From Cercis canadensis (lineage: Eukaryota > Streptophyta > Magnoliopsida > Fabales > Fabaceae): a stretch of 64,000 bases of DNA. Position numbers and translations under genes: made by a program. Below are positions 24,150-37,460 of the stretch, in pieces. The DNA is taken from positions 122,900-186,899 of the forward strand of contig QAOA01001066.1 in assembly GCA_003255065.1 (NCBI GenBank), given 5' to 3'. The notes under the pieces were generated by a model. The model saw only the letters and a program-made list of their open reading frames with translations, searched no databases and was not told where the DNA came from. The stretch's first letter is position 1. Each line of letters opens with the position of its first letter.

Positions 24150-25129
24150 GGGTCCGTTTGTTTCGATGGAAAAGAAAAAGTTTACAAAAAAAATTTCTTT
24201 AGAGAATGAAAAGGGTTTGAGTTGATAGTAGAAGTGGTGGTTGAGGTTTATTGGTGGCGACTCAAAACGCGGACGAAGTTATCGGTGAAAATTGGCGGCG
24301 AGGCTACAAGTAGAGATGTCAATACAGGCTGACCCGGCCCAACCCACTATTTTGGTGGGTTGAGAAAACTTCAACCTAACCTAGCCCAACCCGTCAAAAA
24401 TAGGAAAAAAAAAAAAGCACCATACATCAATTGAAGCATTTTGAAATAGATTTATTCATAGCAATTTTCAGTTCATCATCATTCAAATTAATACTTTGAT
24501 TCATAGTCATAGAGTCCATGATTTATCTAATCAAAAAAATAAATTTCATTTAGAAATCTTCATTACATTCAATTAACAACATTTTGAAGAAATAAAAAAA
24601 ATTCAGCAACATTATCAAGAAAAAATAAAGGATAGAGACATATAAGAATAAAATACTATATGTACATGACTATATGAGAAATGAAAGTAGAGATTTTCGT
24701 ATTATTTTTTTTAAAAAAATACAACGTGGTAATCTATCCCACCCCGCCTAAACTCAAACGGAGTGGGCTCAATTGACCTGTTTATAAACGGGCCTAAATT
24801 ACCTTAACCTAACTCATCCCATTTGTATAGTGGGTTGGGTCAACCCTATGGGTCAACTCAATTTGAGAGCTCTAGCCACAAGGAAAGAAGAGAACAAAGA
24901 GTTCCATAGAGAGGAGAGGCAGATAACTGATATGGAGGGCGGGCTTGAGAAGAGATGGAATTTTTTTTTTTTTTGTTTTTTGATAGAAAATTTTCTAAAT
25001 AAATGAGTGTTAAATTTTAAAGTGATAGAAATAATTTTCTATCAAATTTTCTTTTTCAATAAAACAAACAATTTTTTTTTTTATGATAGAAAAAATTTGA
25101 ACTTTTTTTTAAGCAAAACAAACAGACCC
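24150..25129. mobile_element. Element with GGGTCCGTTTGTTT termini, hosting a nested hAT
   Basis: The left end GGGTCCGTTTGTTTCG and the reversed right end GGGTCTGTTTGTTTTGC form a terminal inverted repeat. TAT flanks both sides (24147-24149 and 25130-25132), a possible 3-bp duplication. The termini resemble PIF/Harbinger-like MITEs, though TAT is not the usual TWA target. Its body is split by the hAT element at 24311-24874. Without the insert the element would be about 410 bp. Confidence 0.55.
24311..24874. mobile_element. Non-autonomous hAT element
   Basis: A 564-bp element with terminal inverted repeats: TAGAGATGTCAATACAGG on the left and, reversed, TAGAGCTCTCAAATTGAG on the right. Both continue into TGACCC and CCAACCCAC tracts. 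The flanks are GCTACAAG (24303-24310) and GCCACAAG (24875-24882), an 8-bp duplication with one mismatch. The TAGAG-type termini and 8-bp duplication are diagnostic of hAT. No transposase is present. Confidence 0.78.
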
Positions 25130-25539
25130 TATACAATGCCCCTTCTTGAAATTAATTTCATTAACAGACATTGCAGAATCGTTATCCCTTATGTTTACTT
25201 AAAGACATGCACATGATAAGTGATAAGTAAAGCTTGAACTTGACTCGAAAATCCTAGTCAAGTTTTTTTCTAGGAAAGAGGATCAACCAGATCCTAAGAG
25301 CAAACATCAACAAGTGAGGGAAGCAACAGGTTTGATATAAAAGAAATGGATTTTTGGGCTTTTATATAAATTTTATAAAAATGATTGTTTTTGGTGCATT
25401 TACAAAAAGAAACAGGATCATTTATGGACTATGGCATGGGCTGGGCCTCGGGCTCGACCGCGTTAAACCCAAGAGTAGATCCGCCTAAACTGTGTAACCA
25501 AAAAAATTGCTTTGCTCTACAGACCCGTTAAAATAAATT

Positions 25540-25749
25540 GGGATTCTATGATACTAGGTAAGTATGTTATACTATACTGATGTGGCAAGCATACATAATT
25601 TTTATATTTTATTATATATAAAATATAATTTATTTAATTTTTTAAACAAACTTAAAAATAGTTAATTTTGTATATATGTTATTCATTTATTGATTATTTT
25701 TATGTAGTATGACATACTACATAAATACTAAAAATATATAAAAAACCTA
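25540..25749 (+). mobile_element. AT-rich MITE family, copy 5
   Basis: Close match to 3228-3437 over the whole length, from GGGATTCTATGATA to the ATAAATACTAAAA and AAACCTAG end. It lies about 420 bp upstream of the ABC1K8-like start codon, within its likely promoter region. Confidence 0.65.
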
Positions 25750-26132
25750 GAAGCAGACGAAATAAACTGGATCTTTGATCCGTAACCGTCACTTCGGCCA
25801 ACGTGTTTGTTCTTCTGAAGAATCCGACCACGTAAGCCTAAAGCGTACAGATATTCCACGCAAGCAAACGCCTCGCGGGCTTTGTGGCTCAAGACAACCT
25901 GCGGAGGTCTCTCACCAATCAAATTCTTCCAATTTTGCCTGGCTCATCTTACTACTTGCCACGCGTCCTATTTTATGTCCACCCCTTTCCCTCCCATCTT
26001 TTATATTTCAACAATTAATATCTCTTTTCGTTCCGTTTCTAAGTCTTTTTTTTTCCGTCTTCTTCCTTCCCACTTCTTCACTGTCAAATTCGTAGCTCCC
26101 TCTCGATTCTCTGCCTCTACTTCTCTAACGCC

Positions 26133-26156
26133 ATGAAAATTAGGGTTAGGGTTTGA
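26133..26156 (+). promoter_or_regulatory. Upstream ORF overlapping a telobox in the ABC1K8 leader
   Basis: A short frame, ATG AAA ATT AGG GTT AGG GTT TGA, lies 16 bases before the main ATG at 26173. It encodes seven residues, and its sequence contains TAGGGTTAGGGTTT (26141-26154), a double telobox of the kind common near plant transcription starts. Whether it is transcribed or translated is not shown by sequence. Confidence 0.5.
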
Positions 26157-26172
26157 TCCTTACTTCTGATTG

Positions 26173-29100
26173 ATGGCTACGTCTACTCTACTGGTACCCG
26201 AACTCCATTTTCTTTCTCCACAGGTTACTCCCAAACGACGGCTTACTCTTTCTAGCTTTTCTTCATCTAAAAAATACTCCAGGTACAATGTTGCTCTTCG
26301 TACGAGAATCTGCGCCACCAAAGAAGAAGGTGCTTTAATTGAAGAGAGAAAGAGTGAATTGGTCGAAAGAGTTAATGCTATAGAATGGAGTGGCAATGGA
26401 GTTGCTGGTACTAGTGGAAACGACTATAACAACAATGGCTCCATAGAGGGATACGTAAATGGTAGCTTGCGCGTTACAGAGAGTGAGAATGAGGTCACCA
26501 ACGGAAGCTTAGTAGTGAAGTATGTAAATGGAAATGGTGTGGCAGCGGAATTGGTGGAAGATGTTGAAGCCTCGAAACTGACGGAGGATGGAAGGCAGAA
26601 AAGAATAGAGGAGATTGGAAAAGAAGAGGCGTGGTTCAAACAATCTGGGAAACAACAGGTTGAGGTACGGGTTGTCGATGTTGATTGATGTTTTCAGTCT
26701 GATAATCGCAATTTTGTCGAGATTCCACAAGTCAGGTGAACATGTAAAATTTTTCAGGTTGCTGTAGCACCTGGAGGTCGTTGGAGTAGATTTAAAACGT
26801 ACTCGACAATCCAGAGGACCTTGGAAATATGGGGATTTGTTTTAACATTTATCTTTAAGGCTTGGCTGAACAACCAGAAGTTTTCTTATAGAGGTTTGTC
26901 ATTTGTAGGTTATCTACTATTTCAGTGTCACTTGCTACCAAGCTGGAACTGGAAGCAATTTTCTATTGTAGGCAAATTTTCTCATTCCTAAAGAATGAGA
27001 TGTATTACTTGCTCATAAAGCTTTAGAGTTTCAAGGGGTTTTTATGGAATTCTGGGGGTATAGTATCTTTATCTTTTTTGATTCGAAGATATTATCTGCA
27101 GGAGGAATGACTGAGGAGAAGAGAACCTTAAGGCGGAAGACCCTTGCAAAATGGCTGAAGGAAAGTATTCTGAGATTAGGGCCTACATTCATCAAAATTG
27201 GCCAGCAATTCTCCACAAGGGTGGACATTCTTCCTCAAGAATTTGTTGATCAGTTGTCAGAACTTCAGGTTAAATGGATTTTTAATTTGATCGCTGTTGT
27301 TAACATTAATTTCCTCCCATGAGATATTATGAACTTGCCTCTTTTGTATCACTTTTCATATTTAATTATTATTGATAATATTCCTTTCTTTCTAAAGAAA
27401 AATCCTTATATGTAATTTTGTTTTCCATTTGTTCCCTTATTTGAGGGATGCCCAACACTGGTTACTTCAACTCTTTTAGCAGCTGCATTTAAGTAGTACA
27501 GCCTACTTGACTTTTTCTTTGGATATTCTATTATGTTTTTTTGCGCCTTATAAAGTGATAGCTGTCCTTCACGTTTTCTAATTTTTTTTAGCCTCTGTAT
27601 GATCTTACCAATGCGATAACTGAAAGTAAGTGGAATAACTAAGTCATATGGTTTCTGTCCTGATTATAATTCTAAAGAAGAGATTTTCCATCCTAAGGAA
27701 AAGCAGGTACCGTACCTGCAGATGTAATTGTGGAAAGGAAAAGAAAAACTCTAATAATACCTTATATTTGAAGGTCTATGGCTTAAGGTCCCCTAAAAAA
27801 GAGGTCCGTGCCTGTTTTCCTTTTACTTTAAACCTTTTCCAATATTCATAACTTACAGTTGTGAGCTATGATAAGGATATTTATTCCCGAGGCTATTAGG
27901 CTTAATTTTAAATTAATTTTAGAATAATTAAATGTCAATATTTCCTAAGAAATCATGTGATATTTTCTTACCAGTTCCATTATGTGTTAGGGTGGAATTC
28001 ATTGTAGGAGAAACTAACTTTCCTTTTATAAGGTTAATAGAGGCATTTTCATCCTTTCTTGAGTACTTGAATATGTACTTTTTTTCCATCCGCATGGGAT
28101 GGCAGTAAGTGGCGCAGCTGGTGTTTTTCGAGAATAATAAGAGGGGTAATGGTTTACTTTGCTTTCGGTAAGCTGATGAGAAAACTGCCATGATGAGAAA
28201 ATAAAAATGTAAAATCAAACAACTGGAAGAGAAATGTATACTAAGGTAGTTTTTCTTCAGGGCCTAAGTCACCTTGAATTCTTTCAGGATCAAGTTCCTC
28301 CCTTCCCCTCTGAGACTGCTTTAGCCATTGTTGAAGAAGAGCTTGGATCTCCCCTGGGTGATATATTTGATCGGTTTGACTATGAGCCAATAGCTGCTGC
28401 AAGTCTTGGTAATCATAATTTTACTTTGCATACATTCTTAATAGAAAATATGTGCAATTGGAGGGAACCAAGATTAAGTGTACCTAATTCATGGTTGATG
28501 AGAAGAAATATATAGCGAAAAATGTTCTTTTTCTTTTTCCTAATGCAGGTCAGGTTCATCGTGCAAGATTAAAGGGGCAAGAGGTTGTTGTTAAAGTGCA
28601 AAGGCCTGGTCTGAAGGACCTTTTTGATATTGATCTTAAGAACCTGAGGGTTAGTGTTATAACGTTTTCATTTGATGCTTATTTTTTAGGTCAGTTTGCA
28701 AAAATAAGGTTATTTGTGTGATAATTACATAATTTTCTCTCAAATTCATCTTCTGTTCTTTCATTAAGCTGCTGAATTGACAACTTGGCTTTGATATATT
28801 ACATTTTCCATGCTTCAAAATCTTTACCTTTTTTTTGAAAATTGTTTCCTTGCATATATATATATATATATATATATTTCTTCTTGTGTCTGCATGGTAG
28901 CTGCTCATATATTTACCTGTATTCTTTATGAATGATTTTTGGAAGTAGGACTTCAGTATGTGAAGATTTTGCTACCTCTGCATAAAATGGTGATACTATA
29001 GGATTTTTTCCCCTTTCCAGGTTATTGCGGAATATCTTCAAAAATTTGATCCAAAGTCAGATGGTGCAAAGAGGGATTGGGTTGCTATTTATGATGAATG

Positions 29101-32100
29101 TGCCTCTGTCTTATATCAGGTGATGATATTCTGGAAAGCCGCTGCATTTTTAGAATACTTGATATTAATTATATATCTAGCTCTCTATCATAATCATCAA
29201 ATTCTGCTATAGTTAAGTCTAACAGTGAATTACATAGGGCTGAGATGCACTGAGATGCTGACTGTGCTTGTATGGAGAAACTGGGGAAGTTCCTCTGGTT
29301 CTGGGGAGTTTTTATAACAAACATCATGGCAAAGATATCTGAAAGTTGACTGGGAGTGTTTATTATTTTTACATAGAGGAGATAACTAAGAATATTTCTT
29401 GAGTTATTTTGGGAAAAGGGTAGCTGATGAAGTAAAATGGCAAAGAAGAATTTGTTTTGCGCAATTTTAATACTAGAATGAAGGCATGCTTGTTGAATGT
29501 TCTAGTTTTCATATTTTTTGAGTTGTTTCTATACAATGACTGTAGAATTATTTTGCAAGTGTTAGATGCTAACTAATGTATAACAAAAGGGGCTCTAATA
29601 CTAATTGATGCTAAGAACAGGAAACATAGAAGCTAGAGAGAAAAAGAACAGGGAGGAGAGAGAATGCGGGAGAGAGGGTTATGTGTGAATGCTTGCTCAG
29701 CAGCAAGATCAAAATTTTCTGGAGGTGTAGATTGTTGTGATCAACAAGAATATGGCTTGTTATATTAGAAGTAAAGTTTTACCAAAACTAGATGAAGGCA
29801 AACCGTGGGAATAGTACAAACTGTTATATAAGATTATACATAACAATATCCATTCAGGTTTATTTCCTGCTTGATTAGTTGAGCTTGTTCTTCCTTTGGT
29901 GATGATGTTTGCATAACTTTTAGGCACATCCTCAACCTGCTCTCTTTCTGTTAATGTAACATGAAGAATTAATATTTTTCAGGAGATTGATTATACCAAG
30001 GAAGCTGCTAATGCAGAGCTATTTTCAAGTAACTTTAAAAACATGGAATATGTGAAAGTCCCTACAATCTTTTGGGATTACACAACACCACAGGTTAACC
30101 TTCATATATAGCACATGCACATCTTTCCATTATAGGTCCGATCTTTCTTTTGTCCATGTTATTTAACTTAAATTGCAGTGCAGGTTCTGACAATGGAGTA
30201 TGTTCCAGGGATTAAAATAAACAAAATAAAAGCTCTAGATCAGCTGGGTGTTGACCGCGAAAGGTTAATCAATTTTTTGTTGTTTCCCTTGGTGAAATCA
30301 CTTTTTGACATGTCATTTTTAACTTCTGTAATTCTCGGCTGTGGGTGGCATCTAACTTAATTTCAAATGATGTTAATGTTGGTCCTTTTTCTACAGGTTG
30401 AGTCGATATGCTGTTGAGTCCTATTTGGAACAAATTCTATCACATGGTTTCTTCCATGCTGACCCTGTGAGTTTTTGTTGTCAGAATTGATATGAGGTTT
30501 TAGAGAGTTTTGTTTGTTTGTTTTTGGATTGTCTACCTGGTGATGTTGTGTAGTGAAACCAAAGTGTAAAGTTTACAATCTTTGAACATGCTCTTAAACT
30601 AACACCCAAGCAGCTATTGCTGAAGTAACTTGAGCTGGCCTGACCATTTTGTCTAAATGTTTTAAGTTCAAGGTTCTGAGGCATGTTACTTGTGGATCAT
30701 TATCATTATCTCGCAAGTCCTTTTGTTGTGGGACTTTCTGTTTTGCATTCTCAGATCTGATTGTTATTCTTAGAGTAACTTCTATTTGTTAAGCAACGCC
30801 CTCACTTTGTGGCACAGTTGAATCACTAAAGATGACTTTTGCTTGTTAGGTCTGTCTTGTAGTCAAGCTATTTCATGCCTTTGCAGCTACAAGAAATATA
30901 ATATCTATCTGTGAAGGTTTTCCTTATGAAATTTCTTGAAAATTTTCAAAAAATCATTAGCCTATTGTTAAGTTATCTTAGTTGAGAAACACCCTTCCAC
31001 AAAAGCTTCTTCTGGCAGCCAGGACTTTAGCCTCCCTAGGAGTTGATCACTAGAATACTAAAAACTCTACAGTAATTTGATTCTCATCATGAAGGATTAC
31101 AAATGATATTTTCCATTTGGTTTTTGAAAGCCCCTCATATTTGTTATATGTCCATGGACCTGAAAGCTTCCATCTATCTTTTTCTTGATGGCGGCCAAGG
31201 GGAAAATTTGTGTTTAAGGAGTAGAACAGCAAAGCATCCAAAATTATGCAACACATGGTCTTAATTAAAACTCATGGAATTATGGCTGGAACCCAAAATG
31301 ATAAAGATTTAGTTCATGTTAAATAATAAATTGATGCATCATGCATAGCCACCAAAATATGAGAGTTATATTTGGAGAGAATTGGATGGATAACTCTAAA
31401 GATGGTTGCAAAGCATTGTACCATGCTGTCCTCTTTAGCCATTGCATTAGAATTCTGTCATTGTATTATCCGATTCCAAGATTCTTCCAACGTAATGGCT
31501 ACAAGTGACAGCGCATATAGTGAACTTGCCTTGTCATACCCTTTTTCCTTTTTCTAGGGATCAATTATGTGTTATATATGAGAATTCTTTGGTTCTTATG
31601 TTTCATGACAATCATTCTGGAAGTTTGATATTTATTGCTCCATCTTATGTGAAATTAATATCTGCTTCCATTCTTTCTGCAGCATCCTGGAAATATTGCA
31701 GTTGATGATGTCAATGGTGGCAGATTGATCTTTTATGATTTTGGAATGATGGGAAGGTATGTTCTTGGTCTTTTCTGGCTATTAAAACAAATAAGTTACC
31801 AGTAACTCATGCCTTAAGCTTGGTGAGATTGTTGCCTCTACAAATTTGTTCTATCTGTATTACACCTTACAGTATCAGTCCAAACATCCGAGAAGGCTTG
31901 CTTGAAACATTTTATGGAGTTTATGAGAAGGATCCTGATAAGGTAATAGCTTTTTTGTTTATAATTTTCCATCGTGTTATGGATCCTTTACCATAATATC
32001 CAATTCTTGACTCTCAAATAATTATCAATTCAATTTCTTGCACTGGTATAGGTCCTTCAAGCAATGATTCAAATGGGTGTTCTTGTCCCGACTGGAGATA

Positions 32101-34912
32101 TGACTGCTGTTAGACGAACAGCACAATTCTTCCTCAATAGGTACTTTATTAGATACAAGAGGATTTCTCTGGGAATATACAAAAAAATGGAAACACCTTA
32201 GGTACTCAGGGCAATAATGTTTTTATATGTCAAGTTTATTATATGAAAAAAGTATGTACTGCGAACTAATGATTGCAATAGTGAGGAGAATGCTGAGTTT
32301 GCTTAGAGTGTCCTACTCTACTAAATAGTTGAAGAAACTAATCCTTTCATCTTGGAAAAGAAGAGTTTTGCAACATGAACGTGGGGTTTGTTTTCCACTG
32401 GACAGTGGCCATTCTTCAATTTGTTTCACGTGTGTTTGGTGTACTTTGAGGTTGAATTGTGTTGCTAGTTGATTGGGATTTGTGAGCAGAAGCGCTTGTC
32501 TGTAATGATTAGTGTGTTTCAAATATTCTGTTATCTATCTGAAATTTTTACTGACATATTTCTTGCCAGTTGTTGATTTTGGTAGTTTTTTCCAGCAGCA
32601 ATGTCACTTGGTAGAAGAAAAACTTGTCTGCAGTGGTTAATTATGCTAGAAATCTTGTGAACTTCTAGTGAACATTTCTGACCATGGGTTCTTAAATTTA
32701 AACCTTCTACAGTTTTGAAGAGCGACTGGCTGCACAAAGGAGAGAGAGAGAGACAGCAGCAGCTGAGCTTGGATTCAAAAAACCGTTGAGCAAGGAAGAA
32801 AAGATAAAGAAAAAGAAGGAACGTCTGGCTGCTATTGGTATTGCACCTGGTTTATTTGTATGACATACTATAGGTTTAAACTTTAGACAATTCAATGAAT
32901 GTAAAGAATTTAGCAATTATTGATGATTGATCTGGCCATACATGAGGAAGAAAACAAAAAACTCCAAGGAAGAATATTTATTATGTAGATTATGTCACTC
33001 AACCTTCAAAATTCTATCATTGGCATGATACTGTTCACTGAAAAGAATTATTATTCAGTAGCTTATAACTAGGTGAAGGGTTGCATGTAAAATTTAAGTA
33101 CATATACATTGTCTTGCACTTCTTGGTTAAAAGGCTTTTGTCCTTGAATTTGACATGCCTCACCTTCACCATAAGCATTCTACTTTGCATTTGAACTTTC
33201 AATCTTTAAAACTTATTAGGTGTTATGTTTTCTTAGTTCTTTGACATTATGCAAATTCATAGGTTTGTGACTTGTTTTCCATGAAAAAGGGATGCTTGGT
33301 ACTCATAGTTGCCTCACTGATACAGGTGAAGATTTGTTATCCATTGCAGCAGACCAGCCTTTCAGGTTTCCTGCTACATTCACATTTGTTGTTAGAGCAT
33401 TCTCAGGTGAATGAAAAGAAGTTTACAATGTCAATTTTGCGTGTTCCATACATGCGATTGTTAAGTTTATGTTTGTCTCTGCAGTGTTGGATGGCATTGG
33501 AAAGGGACTTGATCCACGATTTGACATTACTGAGATTGCCAAACCGTGAGTATTGTCTTTATAATTTTTTTATTCTTTTCAATTTTCAAGTTTAAGTCAT
33601 GTTTTGCATATCTGACACAACTGGCATGTCTTGCCTTGTAGTTATGCACTGGAATTGCTAAGATTTCGTCAAGCAGGAGTTGAAGTTATCCTAAAGGCAG
33701 TTCATAACCTGTTATCTGGGCTTATTTTTAGTCTAATGTTATGATTTCTTTTCTCATATCCATCTTATAAATGTACAGGACTTCAGGAAGAGATGGGACA
33801 GACAGTCTCAAGCATTTTACAACTTATTTAGACAGGCTGATAGAGTGGAAAAGCTTGCTGAAATTATCCAAAGATTGGTATTACTCAGATCTTCATTAAT
33901 ATAGTATGAGTAATTTATTTCATTTGTATCTTTTACAGTTGTGAAATTTTAGATCACTACTTACTGCACATCATTTTTCCACAGGAGCAAGGTGATCTGA
34001 AGCTTCGAGTTCGAACTTTGGAATCTGAGAGGGCATTCCAACGTGTTGCCACTGTCCAGAAGACAATAGGGAATGTGAGTCAAGTTGGCCTGTAACTTAC
34101 CAGAATAATGTGTCTACTTGTCGTTAAATTATTAAATAGAGAATGGATATCTCCACTGCTGCTTCATTAGATGCTGGCTATATAGTATATTACATGTAGT
34201 TACATGCATGTACCTGAGTATAGTTCTCATTTTATCTGTTTTCTAAGAACTTGGACGTTTTGCATTTGTGAATGCCCATTCACACATGTATTAGTGTATA
34301 TCTGCTTCTGTGCATATACATACGGGTGAATTTTCATTTATTGTAAATGTGTGAATGGACATCTTTTGGCATACATGTAATGATATAAACTATCTTAATT
34401 CTTCGATAACCAACTGCTTGTAAGCAACTGATGAATGTATATAATTAATTGAGATTTGACACAATTATATTTTAAGCATGTCTGCATGTATTTCTTCTAA
34501 AATCACATGCATATTTTCTTTAATCATTTCAAAGGTTAATATATGATTTTGTTGTAAGAGAAAAGGCAAGAAAAACCTGTTGGGCATGATGTATCTGAAT
34601 TTTTGTATCTGAATTAACAGGCAGTAGCTGCTGGGAGCCTAATAAATCTTGCAACAATTTGGTATCTGAATTCAATTCGTGTAAGCTGTCTGTGTCTTCC
34701 TTTCTTTCTCATGGAGTCACAGTTAAAACTCAAGGCCATCAATTGATTCTCTGGTGTTACATTCTCGTTCCTCTCTGATGTGTTATATTTTGCAGGTGCC
34801 TGCCATTGCAGCGTATGTCTTTTGTGCATTCTTCGGGTTCCAAGTTCTTATTGGCATTGTGAAGGTCAAGAAGTTAGATGAACGGGAAAGATTGATAACA
34901 GGGACTGCATAA
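26173..34912 (+). CDS. ABC1K8: Chloroplast ABC1 atypical kinase (ABC1K8/OSA1/ATH13-like)
   Basis: Twenty coding exons give 765 residues: 26173-26664, 26758-26893, 27102-27268, 28288-28408, 28549-28649, 29021-29119, 29983-30093, 30184-30263, 30397-30466, 31683-31756, 31873-31942, 32052-32140, 32713-32837, 33326-33406, 33485-33545, 33642-33696, 33779-33877, 33985-34074, 34621-34680 and 34796-34912. The N-terminus is Ser/Thr-rich, like a transit peptide. ABC1-family hallmarks follow: KIGQQ near residue 240, AAAS near 301, VVKVQRP near 318, HADPHPGN at 456-463 and DFG at 478-480. Two hydrophobic segments lie near the C-terminus ([28 protein letters not shown]). The Arabidopsis relative (At5g64940) is a chloroplast-envelope protein linked to oxidative-stress, cadmium and iron responses. 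The intron after exon 16 seems to have a GC donor (AAG|GCAGTT). A GTGAGT just after the stop hints at an intron in the 3' UTR. Confidence 0.92.
28854..28877. repeat. AT dinucleotide microsatellite
   Basis: About 12 AT units in an intron of the ABC1K8-like gene. Likely polymorphic in length. Confidence 0.9.
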
Positions 34913-37460
34913 GCAACTACTAGGTGAGTCTTGCTTTATCATTTTAAAAATGTCTTATACTTACTCTCTTCATGTTAAGATGTTATACAATAATGTCTAG
35001 TTGGTGGTGAAAAAGATTATTGGGAAATTTTCTGCCGTAAAGTTTTTTCTCCCCATTATTGTTTTTGGTTTTTCATCTGACGATTGAAATAAGGTTTCTG
35101 AAACTCCGAGTATGCGATCTCTTAGCTGGTACATAATGGCATCACCTGATTACTAAGCAGACTGTTTTTCAACAGTGGTGTATTATTTCCTTTGTTGTTC
35201 AAGACTCCAAACTATATTAAGGCTGTGCCCGTTTTATTTTTGTTATCTCTAATCAATTTGGCATGCTCGAAATTAAAATAAAAAAGGGTAAGTACACCAT
35301 TGTATCTGCATGTGAAGAAAGGAAGAACAAAGAAAAGGTGGCAATATCACTCCTTCAACTGATCCTATGTTCTTTGTTTCGGATGTCAGTTTCATGATGG
35401 CCTTTGGCATAATTCTTGCAATAGAAAATTAATCCTCCTTGTTTGCCATCCTGGAGAAAATGAAATGGCTTGCTATTTATTGAAGTGAATGACTTTGACT
35501 AGTGCAAATTCTGGTGTGCATTGCTCGAAGTTAATTTCCTGTCCGGGTGCATTGATGCGGCACTATCCATTTAAGTCACTCTAATTTATAATATATTATC
35601 GAGACAAGTAGAGGGTGAGAATAATTCTTGACATAAATGGGTCGTTAGTTTGTTATTAATATTACGCTTTGTCTGCTTGTCGAAAGCATTGTTTGTGGTG
35701 TCCTTGACGTGCACCTTACACTTTTTTCCTTTCCATTGATTGTGATCATTGCAGAATTAGGACGGAAATATAACGCATGCAAAGATCATGGTTACAAATC
35801 AACCACCATAATATCGAAGTGGTTAGGAATTTAGGACCTCAAGAAAATAGTACCCAACACTTTTAAAGGACATCAGCATGTGCAAAATATTTCTTCTGGC
35901 AAGTATATGTGAAAGTTTCTAGAGCCTGAAGGGTTCTTCTATTCGCCTGATACTTGCTAAAAATATCGGGTTACTTTGAGGTAGCCATTGGCAAGCCAAA
36001 GCACATTTGTCCTTGTCCCGAGTTTCCCTATAATATTCTCAAAATCAGTATTTATTCTTGTTGTATTTACTCTCGTGTAATACATTTTATAGGGCATAAT
36101 TTAGCATTTATTCTTGTAACTACAGCCCCCCATCAAAATTTGACAGTGGGAGAATCTGTGACATCCATAAATTTCTTGAATAAAAATGTTAGTCTCTGCT
36201 ATCCATATGTAGAGTTCAGCTGCAATTTGAAAGTTTATGTTATATGATCAAATTTTGATGCCCTAAAGTACCAAATTGCGACTTCATGATTATGAATGCA
36301 GAGCCTATTTAATTTAGTGTCTGTTTCATGCTCTCCAATATATATATCTAATATCTGTCCATCTTTAAACCCTTTCTGTTTGCCGTTGCTGACTCTTTAG
36401 ATTCGTTCCCATGAAAAGAGATTTCCTCGGGTTCAGACTCGTGCCTTTCATGTTCGCCACCATTCCCCAAAATGTTAATATATAGTATACACTTTAATGA
36501 CACAAAGACCGAATCAATCTAAAGGACAATAATTTATTTTTTTTCCACATGGGCATGTTTGTTCGCTGCCACCTGCCAATGTCTCTGTGAAGTGTCAAGT
36601 GTGAACGATATTCTTTATTGACCCAGTTAACTCAGTCGACTTTTGTCTATTATCCATAAAATCCCCCAAACCATCAAACTGAAATTCTCAATGTTCAACC
36701 TTGAGGTTTCTCCTGAAAGACAGTGACCAGGTTAGCTGAACCCAATTGGGACGACATATAGTTAATCATTTATCTTTTCACCAGTCTCATTCATTCAGAT
36801 TTCAGAATGAGAAGATCTAGCTATGAGTAGAGAATAAGAATACACAGCTTCTTTACGTTCAAGATGACCAAAATGTTTATATTAAAAAGAAAAAGAAAAT
36901 AGTACTGGAAAGGGAGAAAAAAGAGAGAAAGAAATATCCAAACACGTTTTCTGGCAAATGATGTAAATTTTCCGTGATCAAGAAGGAAGTCCTGCATTAA
37001 AAAGAAGAAGAAGAAGAAGAAGAATGGAGGTGGGCTAGGAATTTAATCCTTATAGTGATCTTGATTATGTAAGTTTATGAACGCCATTGCATGAACACGC
37101 CAGCTTTCTACTTGCCACTGCCTTGATACAATTTCCTTTATGAATAAATTTCTAATTTCCTAAGTTATCTAATCTTCTTAATATGGATTTAACTCTTGAT
37201 TATTTGTTTCTCTTACTCTTTTTTGTATCATGGGTTAAAGCTTGAAACATAAGCCCTAATGTCTATTTCAGTCCTTTTTTCTCTCCAAAAAGACTAAAAG
37301 AAACATAGCTATCCAAAACACCTGCGTTTCCTAGGAGCTTCGGACAAGACAAACATAGCTATCCAAAATGTAAAAGAAACCCATAGATTCTTTACAATTA
37401 CGATTGGCTTTAGGCTGAAAATTATTACAAAAATATGCATATAGCAAGCAAGTTAGACAC
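34913..37460. other. Spacer downstream of ABC1K8
   Basis: The first part is presumably 3' UTR, possibly spliced from GTGAGT at 34924 to an acceptor such as the CAG at 35753-35755. The rest is AT-rich with an AAG microsatellite (37002-37024). No frame here has recognisable protein features. Confidence 0.5.
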
